Counted from the first letter of the stretch, positions 52,447 through 62,143 are shown. The stretch is 64,000 nucleotides of DNA from an uncultured Parabacteroides sp. (GCF_947855115.1 NZ_CANTZW010000020.1:1-64000), one strand, 5' to 3'. Made by a program: numbers and translations. Notes: a model not told the origin generated them from the letters alone.

Positions 52447-53175
52447 ATGAAAAAAACAGCAACTTTCATTTGGAGCATTTTCCTCCTCGTGTTTATATCG
52501 ATAGATATGAACGCACAATCAACAAAAAGTTGGGATTACCCCGTCAAGCCAGGAACGGAGGCATGGCAAGCTTTATCCACACACGAAGATATGCTAGAAG
52601 CCTGCCAAATACCAGTAGAGATATTAAAAACAGTATCAACAGAAGAGCTGATAGAACTTTGTCTCGCTTACCCATTGTTAGGTGATATATTCGCTTACAA
52701 TGGAATACAAGAAGGCATGAGCAAGGTTTCCGCACGTTTTAACGGGTTACAAGAGTTATTCAAAAGGAAAGAGAATGCTTCTTTGCTGTTTGAGAAGATG
52801 AAAAAACAAGAATTACTGAAATCAGGAGTCTTGACTTTCATAGAAATAGGTAACGAAGTTAGTCGGCAAATGGTAATCGAAGCTCTTCTATCTAATGAGG
52901 CAATATTGTCTAATACAGATAACATTTTACAGCAAGAGATCTCATCCGAAACTGTAAAGAAACTCCTTTACAAACAAAACAATCCAGATATTTATGGCCA
53001 ATATGGTCTAAAAACTGTAGTCTATCTTCTAGGTCGATGTCTAGAAAAGATAGACTACGAAGCCATTACGCCTGAATTTAAACAATTCATCACTGATGAA
53101 AAGTTAACAGGCAGTAATGTAATCGAAGAGTTATTAAAACAATACATTGTAACTTTTAACAAATTGAGATCATGA
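52447..53175 (+). CDS. Exported helical protein of unknown function
   Basis: A 242-residue protein with signal peptide ending at MNA-Q, then WDYPVKPGTEAWQALSTHED and a predicted all-helical body (EDMLEACQIPVEILKTVSTEELIELCLAYPLL). Similar short exported proteins occur in Bacteroidota next to, or fused with, papain-like proteins, as far as I recall; no function is known to me. It overlaps the next gene by 4 nt (ATGA), so the two act together. Base composition is more AT-rich than neighbouring genes by eye, which suggests acquisition. Confidence 0.8.
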   Translation: MKKTATFIWSIFLLVFISIDMNAQSTKSWDYPVKPGTEAWQALSTHEDMLEACQIPVEILKTVSTEELIELCLAYPLLGDIFAYNGIQEGMSKVSARFNGLQELFKRKENASLLFEKMKKQELLKSGVLTFIEIGNEVSRQMVIEALLSNEAILSNTDNILQQEISSETVKKLLYKQNNPDIYGQYGLKTVVYLLGRCLEKIDYEAITPEFKQFITDEKLTGSNVIEELLKQYIVTFNKLRS

Positions 53176-54338
53176 AAAAAGTACTATACTATTTAATAAT
53201 CATGCTGGCATTCATGCTGAATGCATGTGACAATGAGATAGATAATATGCAAGGATGTGATAAAGAAATCTTGACATCCAGTTCAGAAATTGTCATTAAA
53301 GACGGAAAGATAACATATCCCCAATGGTTGGTGAATGTAGTAGACTCTGTCGCTCATTCCCATGTTAAGGGAGCAGACTATCCATACCCTTGGGTATTTA
53401 CTATTCAAGGAGATGGGAAAGAACACATTCTCGTTTGGGACGGGGTGAATTCCTGTGCTTCTTGCGGACAATTACTTTTCTTTCTTTCCGGAGAACGAAT
53501 CGAAAAATTCCCTAATGAATGGATCACTATGGAGAATTTAAACATAATTTGGGAACCGAATCTCAATGTTGAAACAAAAACTCAAGGAGCAGCCGCTACA
53601 GTTTACACTCCTAACGGAACACTAGTTAGTGACACTTACTACAGAAGCGAGGAATTATCAGCTTCACAAAAAGCGAGCCATGATCAATATTGTACAACAA
53701 CCTATTCACAAGCAACTCTAATAAGCAGTTCAACAACCACTTACAATTGTCATGCCTATGCTTGGCATATAACAGAAGGAGGTGCCGCTGTTTGGATGGG
53801 ATGGAGCACTAACCCAACAAATGTATATTGGTTAGATGGTAGTTATATATCAACAACAGGTGCCGCCACTAAAGTATCATATCTTAATGATAATCATTCT
53901 GCCGTAACGACATCTACACCTAATATACTCATCTCCAAATGGGGGGAATACGCTCTTATGAGGCATCCTAAAACTCATTGTCCCTATGATGCATCAAACT
54001 TAAAGTATATTAAAAAAAATGATATACCGACTGTTTATATAGGGAAGAGCCGGGAGGATTATAGTAGCGGAAGTTCCTCCATCAATGCGCCAGGGGGTAA
54101 TGCCACAACGACCTTATTTGCTTACACAAAGACAGGTACCCCGACCTCGTATAGCTGGAACGCTGAATTTTATGGAGAATGCGACAGATGGTACACTTAT
54201 CCTTCCGGTAATCGTTTAGATGTCAGTGTCTACCTAAACTCCCAACATCCCGGAGGCTCTCTTCGTATTACCTGCTCAATGTATAATGGAAATTCTTTAA
54301 TAGGCACAGCAACCTATTATTTGAACGTAAATCCGTAG
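53172..54338 (+). CDS. Lipoprotein with papain/NlpC-like Cys-His signature
   Basis: A 388-residue lipoprotein (Cys19 in MLNAC). The core has YNCHAYAWHITEGG (candidate nucleophile Cys, with an adjacent His) followed by a WLDGSYIST strand, VSYLNDNHSAVTT (candidate catalytic His) and ISKWGEYALMRHPKTHCPYD. That order and spacing recall NlpC/P60- or CHAP-like cysteine peptidases or amidases; the assignment is an inference. Residues ~300-388 form an Ig-like beta domain (SYSWNAEFYG...). It is probably surface- or periplasm-facing. Ends at a strong hairpin terminator. Confidence 0.75.
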   Translation: MKKVLYYLIIMLAFMLNACDNEIDNMQGCDKEILTSSSEIVIKDGKITYPQWLVNVVDSVAHSHVKGADYPYPWVFTIQGDGKEHILVWDGVNSCASCGQLLFFLSGERIEKFPNEWITMENLNIIWEPNLNVETKTQGAAATVYTPNGTLVSDTYYRSEELSASQKASHDQYCTTTYSQATLISSSTTTYNCHAYAWHITEGGAAVWMGWSTNPTNVYWLDGSYISTTGAATKVSYLNDNHSAVTTSTPNILISKWGEYALMRHPKTHCPYDASNLKYIKKNDIPTVYIGKSREDYSSGSSSINAPGGNATTTLFAYTKTGTPTSYSWNAEFYGECDRWYTYPSGNRLDVSVYLNSQHPGGSLRITCSMYNGNSLIGTATYYLNVNP

Positions 54339-54347
54339 CAATTCTAC

Positions 54348-54385
54348 AAGAACAAGGATCTCATCGCAACAAAATCCTTGTTCTT
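54348..54385 (+). terminator. Terminator after the Cys-His lipoprotein gene
   Basis: AAGAACAAGGAT (54348-54359) pairs with ATCCTTGTTCTT (54374-54385), perfect 12-bp stem. Confidence 0.85.
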
Positions 54386-54470
54386 GATTCAAAACACCTA
54401 ACTCGTTTTCGCTCAAAACTTTTCCGATAGGCCTGTTGTTTTATGCCCAAAACTCATAAACGCAAAATGT

Positions 54471-54962
54471 ATGGATACAAGACTAATTCTATTCACATGT
54501 ATATCTAGTCTGACTCTCTTTTTCTCCGGATGTAGCAAGAATGATGATGATCATCAAGGTATTATCCCTCTTCCTCCGGTAGAGAACGCTTTTCAAGAGA
54601 AATATCCCAATGCCAAGAACCCGGTTTTTGAGATCGAAGGCAACTATTATGTGGTAGATTTCAATAATGAAGGTTTCGAGACAACCGCTTGGTTCACGGA
54701 TCAAGGTGTATGGATGATGGAGAAGATAGACATCTCTTTCGCCCAACTGCCGGATGCTGTATCTACCGCCTTTAAACAAGGCTTTTACTCAAACTGGATT
54801 GTGGATGATACTTACGCCATCAATCGCCTAAACATGGAAATAGTCTATAAGATCGAGGTAGAGCAATCCAATAGTAAAGTAGATTTATATTATTCGCAAG
54901 ACGGTGACCTGATCAAGGTTGTGGACGATGAGAGCCTTCTATCTATTCAAGGTGACGCATAA
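54471..54962 (+). CDS. PepSY-like (DUF2874) lipoprotein
   Basis: A 163-residue lipoprotein (Cys21 in FFSGC) with one PepSY-like module: [41 protein letters not shown] and [20 protein letters not shown]. It resembles the first half of the tandem protein at 23240-24082. No two-component genes lie beside it here, so it may be a distant member of the same regulon. A bidirectional hairpin follows. Confidence 0.82.
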   Translation: MDTRLILFTCISSLTLFFSGCSKNDDDHQGIIPLPPVENAFQEKYPNAKNPVFEIEGNYYVVDFNNEGFETTAWFTDQGVWMMEKIDISFAQLPDAVSTAFKQGFYSNWIVDDTYAINRLNMEIVYKIEVEQSNSKVDLYYSQDGDLIKVVDDESLLSIQGDA

Positions 54963-55014
54963 CGGACAGTACGAAACGATTACTTTCGATGTATTCGAAA
55001 TATCATACAAAAAA

Positions 55015-55054
55015 ACGCACGACTTAAATCCGGATACGGTTGTAAGTCGCGCGG
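55015..55054. terminator. Bidirectional terminator between PepSY-like and GH2 genes
   Basis: GACTTA (55021-55026) pairs with TAAGTC (55043-55048), extended outward by CGC/GCG, with GTTTGTTTT on one side and an A-run on the other. Confidence 0.7.
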
Positions 55055-55078
55055 TTTGTTTTATCTAAATAATCCCGA

Positions 55079-57583
55079 TTATTTACTGATCAATTCAAGA
55101 GTCGCACCCTTTACTCCCGGTGCGGATGCTTCGAAATAAATCATCCCCGGTTCCTCGGTTGTCTGTACGATAGCGGTAAGTTGCCCGCTAAACAATTTCA
55201 TCTCCGGAAGATGGAAAAGCTCCAGACTGGCGCTATTTCCATTCGCTGCCGCACGGTAAGTACCGGTTCCACGTACTTTAAACCGGATCTGGCGAGTGTC
55301 ATCCGGACAAAGATTACCATTCTTATCTACGACCCTAACATTGATGAAGGAAAGATCCTTTCCATCAGCCGTCAATTGGCTGCGATCTGCTGATAACTCG
55401 ATATGATGCGGCTTTCCGGCTGTATGCACTTCTTTCTCTGCCACGGCATTACCGTCCTTATCATAAGCTACCACTCTCAAAGTTCCCGGCTCATATTTGG
55501 TATCCATCCACATCAAGCGATATCGTTTCTGGCGCTCGAAACTCTTTTGGGCAGCTTCGGTATAACTGCTGTCGATACCGACACTTAAGTCTTTCGTACG
55601 TTTTCCTTGGCTCTTTCCGTTGATAAATAATTCCGCAGTCGGATAATTGGTATAAACGAATACGGGTGTCACCTCACCCTCACGGCCCGGCCAAGTCCAA
55701 TGCGGCAAGATATGCAATGTCTCGGCACTCTTGTTCCAATGGCTGCGGTACAAATAATAACGGTCTTTAGGGATACCCGCCAAATCGACAATACCAAACA
55801 AGGAGCTATGGCTCGGCCAATTCGTATAATAAGGAGTAGGTTCACCCAAATAATCAAAGCCCGTCCATACGAACTCCCCGATGCAATACGGAAGGTCCTC
55901 ATGCTGGATAAAGTCATCTTCCGGCAAATTAGACCAGCTACAATGCTCCACGTCGTACGAGGAACTCTGATGATCCTCGTAAACAGCCATAGCCTTTCGC
56001 TCTACCGGAAATTTATATACCCCTCGCGAGCTAACCGTAGACGCAGTCTCACTTCCTAAGATTATCAACTGAGGCAATTTCTTATAATTCACCTGATAAC
56101 GGAACGGACGGTAATTGAAACCCGCCACATCCATTACAGCCGCCATATTATTATTTACGACGGCATCCGGAGCATCCATACCCTGTGTCACCGGACGAGT
56201 CGGATCTTCTCGATGACAGATATCCTGTAAGAACTTAGAGATCTTACAACCACTCTCATCCCATTGGTTAGGAACCTCGTTACCGATACACCACATCACG
56301 ACGCTCGGGTTGTTCCGGTAATGACGTACCAGATTCACGAGGTCTTTCTCCACCCACTCGTCGAAGATTAAGTTATACCCGTTCGCACACTTCGCCTTGC
56401 TCCATTCGTCAAAGCTTTCAACCATCAACATCATACCCATCTCGTCGCAAGCCTTTATCAGCTCTGGAGCCGGCATATTATGGGAAGTACGGATAGCGTT
56501 GCATCCCATATCCTTCAAGATACGGATCTGACGACGGATAGCGGCATCGTTCACGGCTGCGCCTAACGGCCCTAGGTCATGGTGATTACAAACACCCCTG
56601 AACATGGTCTTCTCGCCATTCAAGAAAAAGCCTTTATCCGGAATGATCTCGATCGAACGGATACCAAACGGGGTCGTATAGATATCCCTCAATTGATCGC
56701 CCTCATACAAACGAGTCTCCACCGAATACAGAGCCGGCATATCCGGTGACCATAAAACCGGGGTCTGGATAATAAACTCTTGAGAAAGACTATTATCATT
56801 ATATTTTATTTGAGAGAGAGGCATGATCTGTTCCGTCAACTTCTGTTGATTCGGGTTCCATACACTGGTTTTCACGCTATATTTGCCGGCATCGGCACCT
56901 TCCGGCAATACAAATTTCGTCTGTACATTGACTTTCGCAAATTCCTTAGTAGCGGTCGGGGTCGTAACATAAGTTCCCCAAACCGGGATATGAGCGTTTT
57001 CCGTCACGATCACATGTACATTTCTATATAACCCCGCTCCCGGATACCAACGGGAAGATTCCGGCAAGTTCTCAAGGCGAACCGCCAAGGTGTTCTTTTT
57101 CCCCGGGATCAATTGTTTCGTAATATCAAAATAGAAAGAGTTATAACCATACGGCCAATATCCAACCTCCTGCCCATTTACATAGACTTTAGCATGGCTC
57201 ATCGCACCATCAAACAGGATCGTGGCACGTTTCCCTTCCGTAAATTGGGGAACCTCAAACTCAGTCCGATACCAGCCGACTCCCACAAAAGGCAAGCCTC
57301 CGGTTCGTCCGGCATGCTCCATGGCCTCTGTCTGCCCGTCTTGTACGATAGCGACCTCTTGCTTATCATTCTGCGAGCTGAAAGGGCCGTAAATCGCCCA
57401 ATCATGCGGAACGGTCACGGACTGCCATTTACTATCATTAAAAGCAGGATTAACAAACTCCGGGCTGTCTTCCCGGGTGAACTTCCAATTCTTTTCTAAC
57501 AAGAACTCACTGCGGACTTGAGAAAAAAGCGCTGGGAAAAGGCAAAATAGACCGATCAAAATAACGAAACTTGTTCTTTTCAT
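55079..57583 (-). CDS. GH2 family beta-galactosidase-like glycosidase
   Basis: About 834 residues; start at MKRTSFVILIG (57583), as the longer frame contains the promoter. Signal peptide ending near LFS-Q, GH2 sugar-binding domain (WKSVTVPHDWAIYGPF, VYVNGQEVGYWPYGYNSFYFDI), Ig-like domain, TIM barrel with acid/base Glu in MWCIGNEVPNQW and nucleophile in CIGEFVWTGFDYLG, and C-terminal DUF4982- and Big-like beta domains. It likely removes beta-galactose or related residues from glycans in the periplasm. Divergent from the dcu gene across a palindromic double promoter. Confidence 0.94.
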   Translation of the reverse strand: MKRTSFVILIGLFCLFPALFSQVRSEFLLEKNWKFTREDSPEFVNPAFNDSKWQSVTVPHDWAIYGPFSSQNDKQEVAIVQDGQTEAMEHAGRTGGLPFVGVGWYRTEFEVPQFTEGKRATILFDGAMSHAKVYVNGQEVGYWPYGYNSFYFDITKQLIPGKKNTLAVRLENLPESSRWYPGAGLYRNVHVIVTENAHIPVWGTYVTTPTATKEFAKVNVQTKFVLPEGADAGKYSVKTSVWNPNQQKLTEQIMPLSQIKYNDNSLSQEFIIQTPVLWSPDMPALYSVETRLYEGDQLRDIYTTPFGIRSIEIIPDKGFFLNGEKTMFRGVCNHHDLGPLGAAVNDAAIRRQIRILKDMGCNAIRTSHNMPAPELIKACDEMGMMLMVESFDEWSKAKCANGYNLIFDEWVEKDLVNLVRHYRNNPSVVMWCIGNEVPNQWDESGCKISKFLQDICHREDPTRPVTQGMDAPDAVVNNNMAAVMDVAGFNYRPFRYQVNYKKLPQLIILGSETASTVSSRGVYKFPVERKAMAVYEDHQSSSYDVEHCSWSNLPEDDFIQHEDLPYCIGEFVWTGFDYLGEPTPYYTNWPSHSSLFGIVDLAGIPKDRYYLYRSHWNKSAETLHILPHWTWPGREGEVTPVFVYTNYPTAELFINGKSQGKRTKDLSVGIDSSYTEAAQKSFERQKRYRLMWMDTKYEPGTLRVVAYDKDGNAVAEKEVHTAGKPHHIELSADRSQLTADGKDLSFINVRVVDKNGNLCPDDTRQIRFKVRGTGTYRAAANGNSASLELFHLPEMKLFSGQLTAIVQTTEEPGMIYFEASAPGVKGATLELISK

Positions 57584-57616
57584 GCGTTTTTTGTGTTTTT
57601 GTTGTTCATAGCGGAA

Positions 57617-57634
57617 CAAAAATAAGTATTTTTG
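57617..57634. promoter_or_regulatory. Back-to-back -7 elements forming a perfect palindrome
   Basis: CAAAAATAAGTATTTTTG: TATTTTTG on the plus strand (57627-57634, for the Dcu gene at 57671) and TATTTTTG on the minus strand (57617-57624, for the GH2 gene at 57583), two bases apart. Confidence 0.65.
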
Positions 57635-57670
57635 CCTCCATTACAAACTAAATCAAAAGAATTGCACAGC

Positions 57671-58981
57671 ATGTTGTTACAATTAGCTTTCGTTTTAATA
57701 GCCATTATTATAGGTGCCCGCATCGGTGGTATCGGTTTGGGTGTGTTAGGAGGTCTCGGGCTCGGCATACTCACCTTTGGGTTCGGGCTTCAGCCAACTT
57801 CCCCGCCCATTGAAGTCATGCTCATGATCGTTGCCGTAATAGCGGCGGCTAGTTGTATGCAAGCCGCGGGAGGGCTCGACCTAATGGTTAAGTGGGCAGA
57901 GAAATTACTTCGTAAGAATCCTCAACGGATCACGATATTGAGCCCGTTCGTCACTTATTTATTCACCTTCATTGCCGGAACAGGGCATGTGGCCTACTCG
58001 GTTCTCCCCGTAATCGCCGAAGTCGCCACGGAAACCAAGATTCGCCCCGAACGTCCGATGGCGATCGCCGTAATCGCTTCCCAGCAGGCTATCACCGCCA
58101 GCCCGATATCGGCGGCTACCGTAGCTTTATTGAGCATGTTGTCCGGATATAATATCACCTTGATGGATATTTTGATGATTTCTGTTCCCTGCACATTGCT
58201 AGGTATATTAACGGGAGCGATTTACTCTTTAAGGGTTGGTAAAGAATTGGATCAGGATCCTGAATATTTGAAGCGGGTAGCGAACCATGAATTCAAGACC
58301 GAGCATTACGAGGCGAAAGGCGTGGAAAACCAAAAGAAAGCGGCTTTATCGGTCTCTATATTTGTTCTCGCTACGACAGCGATCGTTATTTTCGGATCTA
58401 TGGAATCCTTACGTCCGGTCTTTACAGTCGGCACGGAAAAAATATCGATGCAGATGTCACATATCATCGAGGTATTGATGTTGACGGCTGCCGCTTTCAT
58501 CTTGTTATTCACAAAAACAGACGGTATCAAGGCCGCGCAAGGTTCTGTTTTCTCCGCCGGTATGCAAGCGGTGGTAGCGATTTTCGGCATCGCTTGGATG
58601 GGAGATACATTCATCGCCGGCAATATGGCCGAATTGAAGGGTTCCATCGAGCATGTGGTTACCCAGATGCCTTGGTTATTCGGGTTGGCCCTTTTCGTAA
58701 TGTCAATCTTATTATTCAGCCAAGCGGCTACCATTCGCGCTTTGTTGCCTCTAGGGATCGCGTTGGGAATTTCCCCCTATATGCTGATCGCTTTATTCCC
58801 CGCCGTAAACGGTTACTTCTTTATCCCAAACTACCCGACAGTCGTGGCGGCCATCAACTTTGACCGTACAGGCACGACCCATATCGGCAAATATATCCTG
58901 AACCACTCTTTCATGATGCCGGGATTGATAGCGACCGGAGTTTCCGTCGGATTGGGATTGTTATTTATTCAATTCTTGTAA
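57671..58981 (+). CDS. Anaerobic C4-dicarboxylate transporter (DcuA/DcuB family)
   Basis: About 436 residues, start at MLLQLAFVLIA (57671). Roughly ten TM helices with the Dcu signatures AASCMQAAGGLDLMVKWAEKLLRKNP (CMQAAGGLD visible), FIAGTGHVAYSVLPVIAEVA, ASQQAITASPISAATVA and FPAVNGYFFIPNYPT. The family exchanges fumarate, aspartate or malate for succinate in fumarate respiration, which fits succinate-producing Bacteroidales. DcuA and DcuB cannot be separated by eye. The 3' end overlaps the convergent TPR gene by 21 nt. Confidence 0.95.
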   Translation: MLLQLAFVLIAIIIGARIGGIGLGVLGGLGLGILTFGFGLQPTSPPIEVMLMIVAVIAAASCMQAAGGLDLMVKWAEKLLRKNPQRITILSPFVTYLFTFIAGTGHVAYSVLPVIAEVATETKIRPERPMAIAVIASQQAITASPISAATVALLSMLSGYNITLMDILMISVPCTLLGILTGAIYSLRVGKELDQDPEYLKRVANHEFKTEHYEAKGVENQKKAALSVSIFVLATTAIVIFGSMESLRPVFTVGTEKISMQMSHIIEVLMLTAAAFILLFTKTDGIKAAQGSVFSAGMQAVVAIFGIAWMGDTFIAGNMAELKGSIEHVVTQMPWLFGLALFVMSILLFSQAATIRALLPLGIALGISPYMLIALFPAVNGYFFIPNYPTVVAAINFDRTGTTHIGKYILNHSFMMPGLIATGVSVGLGLLFIQFL

Positions 58982-60790
58982 CAGTTGAAGGAGGGCCCGG
59001 ATTCGTTGGCTTTGAGTTTTATATTTCATGGCTTTATCCGGCTCTCCCTGTTCATCATAAACCTTTGACAAAGTCTCGTAAACATGTACCCTGCATGGAA
59101 TAACCTGATATTCATTCGCCAAACTTAACGCTTCCCGCAAAAAAGACAAAGCACCCGATAAATCAGCCTGGTAATAACAAAGTTCCCCCATATCAATCAA
59201 TGCGGATAATTCATTGGGCTTATCGTTTATCCGTTTGAAGAAGCACAATACCTCTTTCAAATATCTTGAGGCCCTATCGTAATCGCAAGTACGTATCAAA
59301 AGACGTCCACGCAAACGAGACAACATCATCTTTCCCCGTTCACTCTCCAGCAGTCCTAATGCCTCCTCCAGCTTACAATCCGCGTCTTGGAGTAATCCTT
59401 CCTGTAAAAAGCATTCACCCAGACAAACCTCTGAATACGCTTGATCATAAGGAGACCTTTCTTGTACAAATAATCTCAGGCTCTCCAATAGATTTTCCTT
59501 TGCCAAATCTAGTTGGCCTAAGGCAATATCTATCAAAGCCAATCCTCTCAAAGAAAGCGCCTTTCCATAATTCAACTTACGATAAGTATAAAGCTCCAAC
59601 GCCACTTGATAATACATACGAGCGAAATGATACTCACCGACATCTTTATAAGAATCGCCCAAACGTAATAAATTATAAGCCACTTGAGATAGTTTCTGTC
59701 TGGAAGCGTAAGAAGATAAGCTATCCCGATATAGTTTCCTAGCATCTACATAACGACCTCGATAAGCATTAATATCTCCCAATAATCCCAAAGAAGTCGC
59801 CTTCGCTAAAACATCTCCATTTGTAATGCTTTCTTGCAAGGCATGACGCACCACCGAAACAGCTTCCTCTATTTTATATTGATTTATAAGGCTATAAGCT
59901 AAAAGATTATAAGCCGCAATAGTAATAGAGATCGAATCCCCGGCCATAAGTTGCCCTATCAACGATTGTATTTCAAACTCAGCACGTTCCCATTCCCTTT
60001 GATTTACGTATAACAACGCTCTCTGTAAAACTATCGTCTGTTTGAAATTCCTGTTCTTTATTTGTTTCGAACTTTTCTCTGCTTTATCCAAGCAGCCCAT
60101 GGTTTCTTTTTCGTTGTTCAACGTTATTTGCAAAGAAGCAAGATCCGTATAGACGAAAGACTTCGCGTAGGCATTGGATTTCGCCCTGAGTTTATTTAAA
60201 TTCAGTACTTTTCCTTTCCCCTCCAAGACATTAAATGCTCGTTGCCCTAACCATAACATCAAATCAACCTTCGAATCATCATGGATTAATATCTTACCTG
60301 TCAAACTTTTAGCCATGATTATATCGGCTTCAACCTGGCGACGGATATTTGTTAGCTGAAGCACTACATTATTGACAAGAAATAAATCAGGCATATATTT
60401 TGTCGCTGATTCGATAAAACGGGTATCGCCAATATAAAAATGTTTCAAACTCCGCTCAAAAATAAAATCGCGATAAATTAACATGGACGGATAAACCGAT
60501 CCCCTCAATTCCTCTGATTCAAAACAATCACAACGTACTACAAAAACCGTATTTTTGTCTCCCTTCCGGTATGCCATGCTCAGCGTTCGCTTATCCCAAA
60601 TCTCTTCAACGGGAAACCGTAAATGAGCCCGCAAGAATCGGACAAACAAATTCGCCAAATCCATATCCGAGGAAGATATAAAACCGACAAAAGACAGCTC
60701 TTCCAACCCTAAAGCAGGATGCCGCACGCAAGTGTCTAATTCTAAAGCTTGTTCAGCAGAGATATATGTATAAATCAAATCATCCTTCAT
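58961..60790 (-). CDS. TPR-repeat protein paired with an AAA-type ATPase
   Basis: A 609-residue cytosolic protein without a signal peptide. Residues 1-~200 are a domain I do not recognise (LSFVGFISSSDMDLANLFVRFLRAHL, VFVVRCDCFESEELRGSVYPS). Residues ~205-605 are about ten TPR-like repeats (ATSLGLLGDINAYRGRYVDARKLYRDSL; VAYNLLRLGDSYKDVGEYHFARMYY). Its ATG overlaps the 3' end of the upstream ATPase by 11 nt, so the two are made together. The layout (ATPase followed by TPR scaffold) is like several regulatory or immune NTPase pairs, but nothing proves that here. Its end overlaps the dcu gene on the other strand. Confidence 0.75.
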   Translation of the reverse strand: MKDDLIYTYISAEQALELDTCVRHPALGLEELSFVGFISSSDMDLANLFVRFLRAHLRFPVEEIWDKRTLSMAYRKGDKNTVFVVRCDCFESEELRGSVYPSMLIYRDFIFERSLKHFYIGDTRFIESATKYMPDLFLVNNVVLQLTNIRRQVEADIIMAKSLTGKILIHDDSKVDLMLWLGQRAFNVLEGKGKVLNLNKLRAKSNAYAKSFVYTDLASLQITLNNEKETMGCLDKAEKSSKQIKNRNFKQTIVLQRALLYVNQREWERAEFEIQSLIGQLMAGDSISITIAAYNLLAYSLINQYKIEEAVSVVRHALQESITNGDVLAKATSLGLLGDINAYRGRYVDARKLYRDSLSSYASRQKLSQVAYNLLRLGDSYKDVGEYHFARMYYQVALELYTYRKLNYGKALSLRGLALIDIALGQLDLAKENLLESLRLFVQERSPYDQAYSEVCLGECFLQEGLLQDADCKLEEALGLLESERGKMMLSRLRGRLLIRTCDYDRASRYLKEVLCFFKRINDKPNELSALIDMGELCYYQADLSGALSFLREALSLANEYQVIPCRVHVYETLSKVYDEQGEPDKAMKYKTQSQRIRALLQLLQELNK

Positions 60791-62099
60791 TCAAATAAAG
60801 ACTTATTGAATCCTCAAGCAGTGGATTAACCGTACTCCACCAATCCCCGTTCTGACAAATAAAAATAAATAAAGAAGAAAGAGCGATCGTTAAAACATCA
60901 TTGTTTTCCTGACATCCATATTGATTCTTTCTTATCGAATCCAACAACAAAAGCAATGAACGATTCCCCATCAAAACAGGTTGCATATTTTTTTTCAAAC
61001 TAGATACCGCCTCCACCACATCCTCGATCGATATAGACTCACATTTGTTCATATACGCATTCAAACAAGCAGAAGCCAGCAAACGGACAAACTGACGCAC
61101 ATTACCCCCCGAATAACGAATCGCCGTATCAATCACATCTTTCCCATATAAGCCGGCATTACTTACACGTTTAAGAGCGATTTTACGCAACAACTCGCAA
61201 TCTTCCTCTAAAGCGGAATGCACACCATCCCTTATAGATTCCTTAATCTTTAATCCCAGAAAATATTCTTTAGAATCTTGGTGAAGGAATTTGGCCTCTA
61301 AAGCCAGACAAACAGGGGTAATAATAATTTTCTTACATTGAAGATCTGTCAGATAACTCCTGTTCTCTATAAAGATATCCCTAATTTGCGAAGGTTTCTC
61401 AATCTTTTCTAAATCGTCCCAAATCACAAGTATTTGTTTTTGATCATTTTCCTCAGCGTATTGGCTGATCATCTTATTGATCATCGCCAAAAAATCCACC
61501 TTACTGATATTGAAAAACTTCCTACACAACTCACGCTTCTCCGTCTCTAAATGATATTCTGCCTCAATATTCGCATGAACACCGATGAAAAGACCTAGTA
61601 ATTTCGCAAGAGGGATACCTAAACCGACATTCGCTTTCACATTCGCGCCTTCCTTCTGAGCCTCCTCTTGAACATACTCCGCTTTTTCTACATGCTGATC
61701 GTATAATTTTCGAATCGTAGCCTCAAACACGTCTTTTTTACGTAACCGCTTTAACAGTTCCAGCGCAAACATCAACAGAATATCGATAATATCTATATCC
61801 TGCAGATCAAACAAGTAACGTCCTCTTATCAACACAAGCTCATAAGAACTCCGCAAATCGTCATCATCAAAATAGTTTAACGCCGTAGATTTCCCGGATC
61901 CCGGCTGCCCATAAATATAAAAACAATCTTGAGTACTCGTATCCAATGTCAAGGCCACTTTCAATCTTCTCAACTTACGCTCATATAAAGGCACATAGAA
62001 ATCCGCACCTTCTTTCTGAAGCTGTAAGGTTCCTACATTATTCAGATTTACATACAGTTGCTTCAAATCCTCAGCGTACTTTGATATTGAATCATTCAT
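60780..62099 (-). CDS. P-loop ATPase (KAP/AAA-like), partner of the TPR protein
   Basis: A 439-residue ATPase with Walker A GQPGSGKST (64-72), Walker B ILVIWDDLE (223-231), a sensor-1-like IIITPVCLALE segment and a C-terminal winged-helix-like region (SGGNVRQFVRLLASACLNAY), as in Orc/Cdc6-like or KAP-type ATPases. Residues 155-180 contain a weakly hydrophobic Gly-rich helix (GLGIPLAKLLGLFIGV) that could insert in a membrane. It has a clear -7 element and leads the two-gene operon with the TPR protein. Function unknown. Confidence 0.8.
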   Translation of the reverse strand: MNDSISKYAEDLKQLYVNLNNVGTLQLQKEGADFYVPLYERKLRRLKVALTLDTSTQDCFYIYGQPGSGKSTALNYFDDDDLRSSYELVLIRGRYLFDLQDIDIIDILLMFALELLKRLRKKDVFEATIRKLYDQHVEKAEYVQEEAQKEGANVKANVGLGIPLAKLLGLFIGVHANIEAEYHLETEKRELCRKFFNISKVDFLAMINKMISQYAEENDQKQILVIWDDLEKIEKPSQIRDIFIENRSYLTDLQCKKIIITPVCLALEAKFLHQDSKEYFLGLKIKESIRDGVHSALEEDCELLRKIALKRVSNAGLYGKDVIDTAIRYSGGNVRQFVRLLASACLNAYMNKCESISIEDVVEAVSSLKKNMQPVLMGNRSLLLLLDSIRKNQYGCQENNDVLTIALSSLFIFICQNGDWWSTVNPLLEDSISLYLNEG

Positions 62100-62132
62100 G
62101 AGTTCTATATTTTATTTTGATATACGGTCTCA

Positions 62133-62140
62133 CAAAGATA
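62133..62140 (-). promoter_or_regulatory. -7 element TATCTTTG for the ATPase-TPR operon
   Basis: CAAAGATA on the plus strand, 34 nt before the ATG at 62099 on the minus strand. Confidence 0.6.
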
Positions 62141-62143
62141 AAA

